The notes below the pieces were generated by a model. It made no database searches and was not told the origin of the DNA. It saw only the letters and a list, made by a program, of their open reading frames with translations. The translations under genes were made by a program, and so were the position numbers. This document shows, in pieces, positions 59,895-64,000 of a stretch of 64,000 nt of DNA (within the stretch, counting starts at the first letter, position 1; each line of letters opens with the position of its first letter). The DNA is from Peribolospora baueri (Eukaryota > Basidiomycota > Peribolosporomycetes > Peribolosporales > Peribolosporaceae), in assembly GCA_029717555.1 (NCBI GenBank), contig JAMDHS010000059.1:80783-144782 (forward strand). Reading direction: 5' to 3'.

Positions 59895-60267
59895 TAGTAC
59901 GCACGGAGGGTATCGTCATCTCTTTCATTGTGATGCTACAGCAACCAAATATGGAACAGCAGAGTATTCTGCACGGTGTGTGCATGTGCTGCTGCTCTTC
60001 CACCACTCCGCATCTTATGTCGTGCCTGAGCTTCCGGAGCCCCGCTCTCACCCGGGCCCTTTACCTCCCTTCATCAGCATCGAGAATATGACGTCTGGAA
60101 GGCATATGGTATTTCGCACATCAGCGGGCTGTCCGTGCGTCGCAACAGCCGCTCCCAGAAGTCCCAGCAAGAGGCATTCTAGGCCTATCGTACACGGACA
60201 GATGGACGGACGGACGCCGATAAACCCAAATTTCAGCGAAGACGAGTAGGCAGACCAGCGGGCGGCC
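59895..60267. other. Intergenic between MITE copy B and the U5-40K gene 3' end
   Basis: No supported gene. Contains the 3' flank of the minus-strand U5-40K gene. Confidence 0.5.
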
Positions 60268-62049
60268 TCAACCAGATGGCTCAATCTCGCCCAGGAACAT
60301 CGTCCTGTCGATGCTCCCGGAAAGAACTGAAACATCGACGTTGGCGGAAAGGACAGGAACATGAGCCCACGTCACCACGGAAGCAATAGCAACTGCCACG
60401 GACTTGAGCACTCACTGATCGGCTCCTGCGGGTGGAAATCGACGCAGGTGACCATGCCTTTATGACCGGGCAACTGTGGGTTGAGGACAGCAGGAACGCT
60501 CCTGTCAAGCGCGCAGATTAAAAAAAAAACTTTCTTGTGCTCTTTATGCTCACCTTGTACAAAATTTGAGACTTTTCAACGCTGAGGATGCCACCGGTGA
60601 CACGAGATCGGCGTGAGTATATGCATGGACGCGATCGTAAAGACACGAGTCACCACAGAACACTCACTCCCAGATGGTACACGTCCTATCCGCGCCACCA
60701 GCAGCTACCCGCTCCCCATCAGGACTCCATGCCGGTTTAAACAGAACCTGCTCAAATCCGCTGGTGACGCCAGTTAAGGTGCGGTGAAGGCGAGTGGAAG
60801 GAGAAAAGGGGGAGACGTCCCAGATGCGCACGGTGTCATCGAAGGCAGTCGAAAGGAGGTGGGAACCTGACGGGGAAAGCGAGAGGGCGGCAATGGTGTC
60901 GGTGTGTCCGCGCAGGGAATAAACGATGGTTTTTCGGCGCAGGTCGTACGCCTGCAGGGAAGTAACAGAGGAGAGAGATTGATCCAGTGAGTCAAAATCA
61001 TCGAAAACGCCAGGATCAAAGACTTCGAATCAACGTGCAGCGTAGTCAGCACTGATGCACTCACATGAATATCATTATCAATGCTCCCCACAAACACCTG
61101 ACTGCCATCCTCCGAAAACTCCACAGCCGTGATAGGGTACCCGACCTCGATCGTGTCCAAAACATGCTTATCCTCCGGATCCCACAAACACACTCTCCCA
61201 TCATCACCCCCACTGACCAAGATTTCCCTCCCACCTCTCGTGCACGCCAGTGCATTAACGATCCCCTTATGCCCCCTCAAGCGTCGGACCTTCTCCCCCG
61301 TGGACGCATCCCAAACGATCAGCGTCCCGTCTGCCGAAGCAGAGTAAAGTCGCGGGGACGTGGGAGAGGATGTTCGGGACCATACAAGTGCGGTGACCGC
61401 TTTCGAGTGCCCTTTGAGTATGCCATAGTTCGTGTTGGCGCCGTACGCCCGCCAGAGAGCTGAAGCACGGGATGAAAGACGTGGAAATGGTGAGAACGCG
61501 TTTCTATCCGAGTGAGAAAGCGACATGGCTACAAGAGACTGTACAGCCTCAACCCTTCTCAACCCACAAATCATCTTATCGGCTGACGCGGCGGCGATGT
61601 TTTGTCCTGTCGGGTCGAACTTGCAATCCAGGATTTCCGCCTGCAATACGTTCAGGATTCGTAACATTAGCAATGAGGAAGAAGAGATGTGAGTACTATA
61701 ACTTCTATCAGGCAAATAAGATCCCGGTCCCCAGCCTATACGGTCCGCTAGTCCACCTCAGTTCCTCCATCCGAACCATCTTCCCCGAGCACGCTTCGCC
61801 AGCCAGGCACAAAACATGTACTTCGGGACTCACACCATGCGCCCCTGCCAAGCTGACGATGGGCGAGCTCAGGCCGCTAGTCCGCTTGATCGTCCTCGTA
61901 ACCGCCTTCTCGTTGCCTGCACCCGAGCCGATCGCGACGGTCAACATGCCCTCCTGCTCCTCGTCGGCCGCATCCTCCGCCCTCGCGCGCTTCACAAGCG
62001 AGCCGTTCGCGTAGCCGTCCACGGGAGGTGACTTGCGCTTGTCGGCCAT
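60268..62049 (-). CDS. U5 snRNP 40-kDa WD-repeat protein (SNRNP40 / Cwf17 type)
   Basis: Exons on the minus strand: 62049-61834, 61640-61568, 61459-61065, 60951-60668, 60581-60554 (28 nt), 60473-60416, 60326-60268; 1113 nt, 370 aa. A single seven-bladed WD40 propeller of the U5 snRNP, part of the spliceosome core in the nucleus. Seen: AEILDCKFDPTGQNIAAASA, LKGHSKAVTALVWS, YSASADGTLIVWDASTGEKV, RGHKGIVNALACTRGG, ISVSGGDDG-type blade LVSGGDDGRVCLWD, GYPITAVEFSEDGSQVFVGS, AYDLRRKTIVYSLRGHTDTI, FDDTVRIWDVSPF, and the diagnostic end KSQILYKLPGHKGMVTCVDF followed by SIDRTMFLGEI. The N-terminal ~70 residues are polar and basic. Start at 62049; an in-frame ATG at 62058 is three codons upstream. It shares a short divergent promoter with EMC4. 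Confidence 0.93.
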
Positions 62050-62299
62050 CATGTACAAGGGTAGGCCAGGGAGGTATAGCTGCGTGAACGCTGGCTACGT
62101 ACGAGTGCGATGGATTGGGTTGTCGTGTTTGTCCTCAAGACGTACGTCGACTGATCTTCGAGGCCACCGATACTGCGGCTCCTATGCACGTGATATATTT
62201 ATTAGGGTTACGCACCTGACGACCGTCGAAGATGCCCGCTGGAATGAACGCAGATAGTTGGCGAGGTCATCACCACCAACATCGGACCTCAGCGACGCC
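62050..62299. promoter_or_regulatory. Compact bidirectional promoter between U5-40K and EMC4
   Basis: Only 250 bp separate the divergent start codons. A GATATATTTATTAG stretch (about 62191-62204) is the most TATA-like element. Confidence 0.5.
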
Positions 62300-63315
62300 A
62301 TGTCTTCGTCCACCTTGTCCGCGTGGTCTCTCGACTACGCAAGTCTCGCTCCGCAACGGTGAGCATTACACGATGCGATACGGGCGTCCCCTTAGGCGCC
62401 TCCTCGCTGCCCTTGTTTCTCAAACTGATCGAGGCTCTCGTTTCATGCGTTCGTTATCTCGTCTGGTCAGAGGAAAGTCTGTGCCGGGCGTAAGCGACCC
62501 TCCAGGGGCTGTAACAACGACTAGCGTCTCAGGTTCAGGTAAAGTGAGTTACTCTGGAAGGTCGTTGTCTGGCCCGGCGCGGTTCCTCCCCATTTTTTTC
62601 TTGCACCGGCCTAGGATGATGTTACTGACCCGTATCCGGTCACACTCCTCTCCGTAGGGTCGCAAGTCGACCACTTCCACCGCTTCCCATGCCCCTTCGA
62701 CGACTGCGGATCCCTCAGCGCTCAAGATGCGCAAGGCATGGGATGCTGCCTTCGCTCCGGCAAAGTCACTGCCGATGAACGCCTTCATGCTCTACATGTC
62801 CGGTAGCGGCGTGCAGATCTTCTCGATGATGGTCGTCGGCATGCTCATCACCAGTCCTTTCCGCGCGCTCTTTGGGATGGGCGAAGGTAAGCGTGTGATC
62901 TGGAGGAGGATGTGTCGAGTTCGAAGGAAGGTTTCTTCCTCTGTGCAGATTAATCATACAGACGGACCGTCGCTCCTTTCTCTCGTTCTACCTTTTCTGC
63001 AGTCTTTGCTCGCTACGAATCTCCCTCGCACTCCCTTCTGCTTCCCAAGCTCTGTTACATTGTCTGCCAGCTTGCGTGCGTAGCTCTCGGTCTCTACAAG
63101 TGCCACAGCATGGGTCTCCTTCCGACTGAGAGCTCCGACTGGCTCGCTTGGCTTCAGCCTAAAGTGGTGAGTTCTAGCATCCCTCGTCCGTTGAAATACG
63201 CCGCACTACCAGGTGGAGATCATTTTCCTATCCGGGCGGATCAAGCTGTTCTGACTTGCGATTCCTGCGTTCTTGAATCCAGCCCCTGGAGATCACCCCC
63301 TGGTCCAGCAGGTGA
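62300..63315 (+). CDS. EMC4: ER membrane protein complex subunit 4
   Basis: Exons 62300-62358, 62471-62543, 62658-62886, 63003-63166, 63283-63315; 558 nt, 185 aa, the usual EMC4 size. EMC is the ER insertase for tail-anchored and multi-pass proteins. Landmarks: KAWDAAFAPAKSLPMNAFML, YMSGSGVQIFSMMVVGMLIT and SPFRALFGMGE (first membrane hairpin), then PKLCYIVCQLACVALGLYK (second helix region), GLLPTESSDWLAWL, and the short end PLEITPWSSR, comparable to the conserved PxE ending of homologues. The N-terminus (SLDYASLAPQRGKSVPG) is short and polar. Exon 2 is best ended at GTGAGT at 62544; a GTAAAG at 62538 is a weaker alternative donor. Confidence 0.93.
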
Positions 63316-63815
63316 CACGTGTCCTTCTCCTTTGTCGACAGGCCCATGGCGTTCCGCGCGTTCTCGTGCCGTCTGCACCTAGCCAGTTCCTAGCATTCTA
63401 CCTCCCTATTCCAGTGCAGGCTTGCGCACCGGTGACTTCCAACGAACCCCCATGCTCCATTTCGCGCCTCAGGCCATGTACTATTAGATCGTTCCATATC
63501 CGTCGCCGTAGTCGTCTAACCTGACGCTCATGCCTCAAGTTCTCTCTCGTTCGTGCAAAAGCCTGTCGAGCCATTCCCAACGGGATCGGTTCGCACCGGC
63601 AGAAGTGATTGGTTGGGAGGGCCAAGCAGCCCACGGCAACTTATTACCAGTCATCAGGGATCTTCGTCGACAGGGCAACTTGAGATCCAGCAAGCGTGGT
63701 TTTTCACTGCTTGGGGAATCGTGCTTCAAAGCGTCACAGGTGTGGAACGTTGATGGAGCATTCTCTGTGTTCAACTCTGACCGACCCTTCTCTCCATCGT
63801 ATTCCTTCTTCTAAG
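63316..63815. other. Intergenic, probable promoter and 5' exon region of the LisH gene
   Basis: No supported complete gene. The first exon of the next gene probably lies here but I could not fix it; an ATG at 63530 opens a frame that does not obviously join. Confidence 0.4.
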
Positions 63816-64000
63816 CGACATCGACGAGGCCATCCTTCAATACCTCGACTCACGAGGTCTCCGCTCCACGGCTAACAGCCTCAGATCTGAGTTGAACCTC
63901 AGCAAAAGCGACGAAACCCCAGTCGAAGAGCGGCATAGCCACAAGGATTTGATCATCCAGAACTGGAACATGTTCTGGGCGGTCATGACCACCCGCTCGG
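63816..64000 (+). CDS. LisH-domain protein, N-terminal part only (runs off right edge)
   Basis: An open exon after a probable 3' splice site (ctaag at 63811-63815), still open at the window end. It encodes DIDEAILQYLDSRGLRSTAN followed by SLRSELNL, a LisH dimerisation motif, then KDLIIQNWNMFWAVMTTRS. The second helix resembles the segment after LisH in Flo8/LEUG-type transcription regulators, but PAC1/Lis1-like or other LisH proteins remain possible. Partial gene, start not located. Confidence 0.65.

Overview
The window is nuclear DNA of a basidiomycete fungus. It is GC-rich and gene-dense, with no operons. Most genes are split by many short introns (mostly about 50-140 nt, GTRNGT...YAG), and several exons are only 11-32 nt long. 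Gene content supports this: a DUF6534 membrane protein and a 'macrofage activating glycoprotein'-type GPI protein (both families I know mainly from basidiomycetes), plus copper amine oxidase, an Hst3/4-type sirtuin, Par32-like DUF3602 and tail-anchored FHA proteins. I cannot fix the class from sequence alone; Ustilaginomycotina or Pucciniomycotina would both fit. Exon models were assembled by hand from splice motifs, reading phase and family resemblance; for all complete multi-exon models except the SDR gene the exon lengths sum to a multiple of three.

Layout, left to right: the 3' part of LCB2 (serine palmitoyltransferase, +); a five-exon 67-aa membrane protein with a MGxxxS start (-); YPP1/TTC7, the PI4-kinase scaffold partner (+, 10 exons); an FHA/coiled-coil/tail-anchored protein of SLMAP/Far9-Far10 type (+); a DUF3602 protein with a His-Gly tail (-); an unrecognised low-complexity protein (-); a short-chain dehydrogenase with two apparent frame breaks (-); PEX16 (+); a stomatin/slipin (+); CDC7 kinase with a Gly-Glu minisatellite (+); an R3HCC1-like protein (+); a sirtuin (+); DEG1/PUS3 (-); a DUF6534 seven-helix-like protein (+); a GPI-anchored secreted glycoprotein (+); SEC27 beta'-COP (-); an unrecognised coiled-coil protein (+); copper amine oxidase (+); U5 snRNP 40K WD protein (-); EMC4 (+); and the start of a LisH-domain gene running off the right edge (+).

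The genes are housekeeping functions from unrelated pathways (sphingolipid synthesis, PI4P signalling, peroxisome and ER membrane biogenesis, COPI traffic, splicing, DNA replication, tRNA modification, chromatin), so there is no evidence of a biosynthetic or defence cluster.

The main non-genic discovery is a pair of related 621- and 650-bp elements (46392-47012 and 59245-59894) in the same orientation. They have matching terminal inverted repeats, TA target-site signatures and four conserved TGCATAG motifs each, and look like non-autonomous Tc1/mariner-pogo-type MITEs. Other points worth checking are the microexon-split lipidation-candidate peptide, the frame-broken SDR, the His-Gly tail of the DUF3602 protein and a possible mitochondrial presequence on Deg1.
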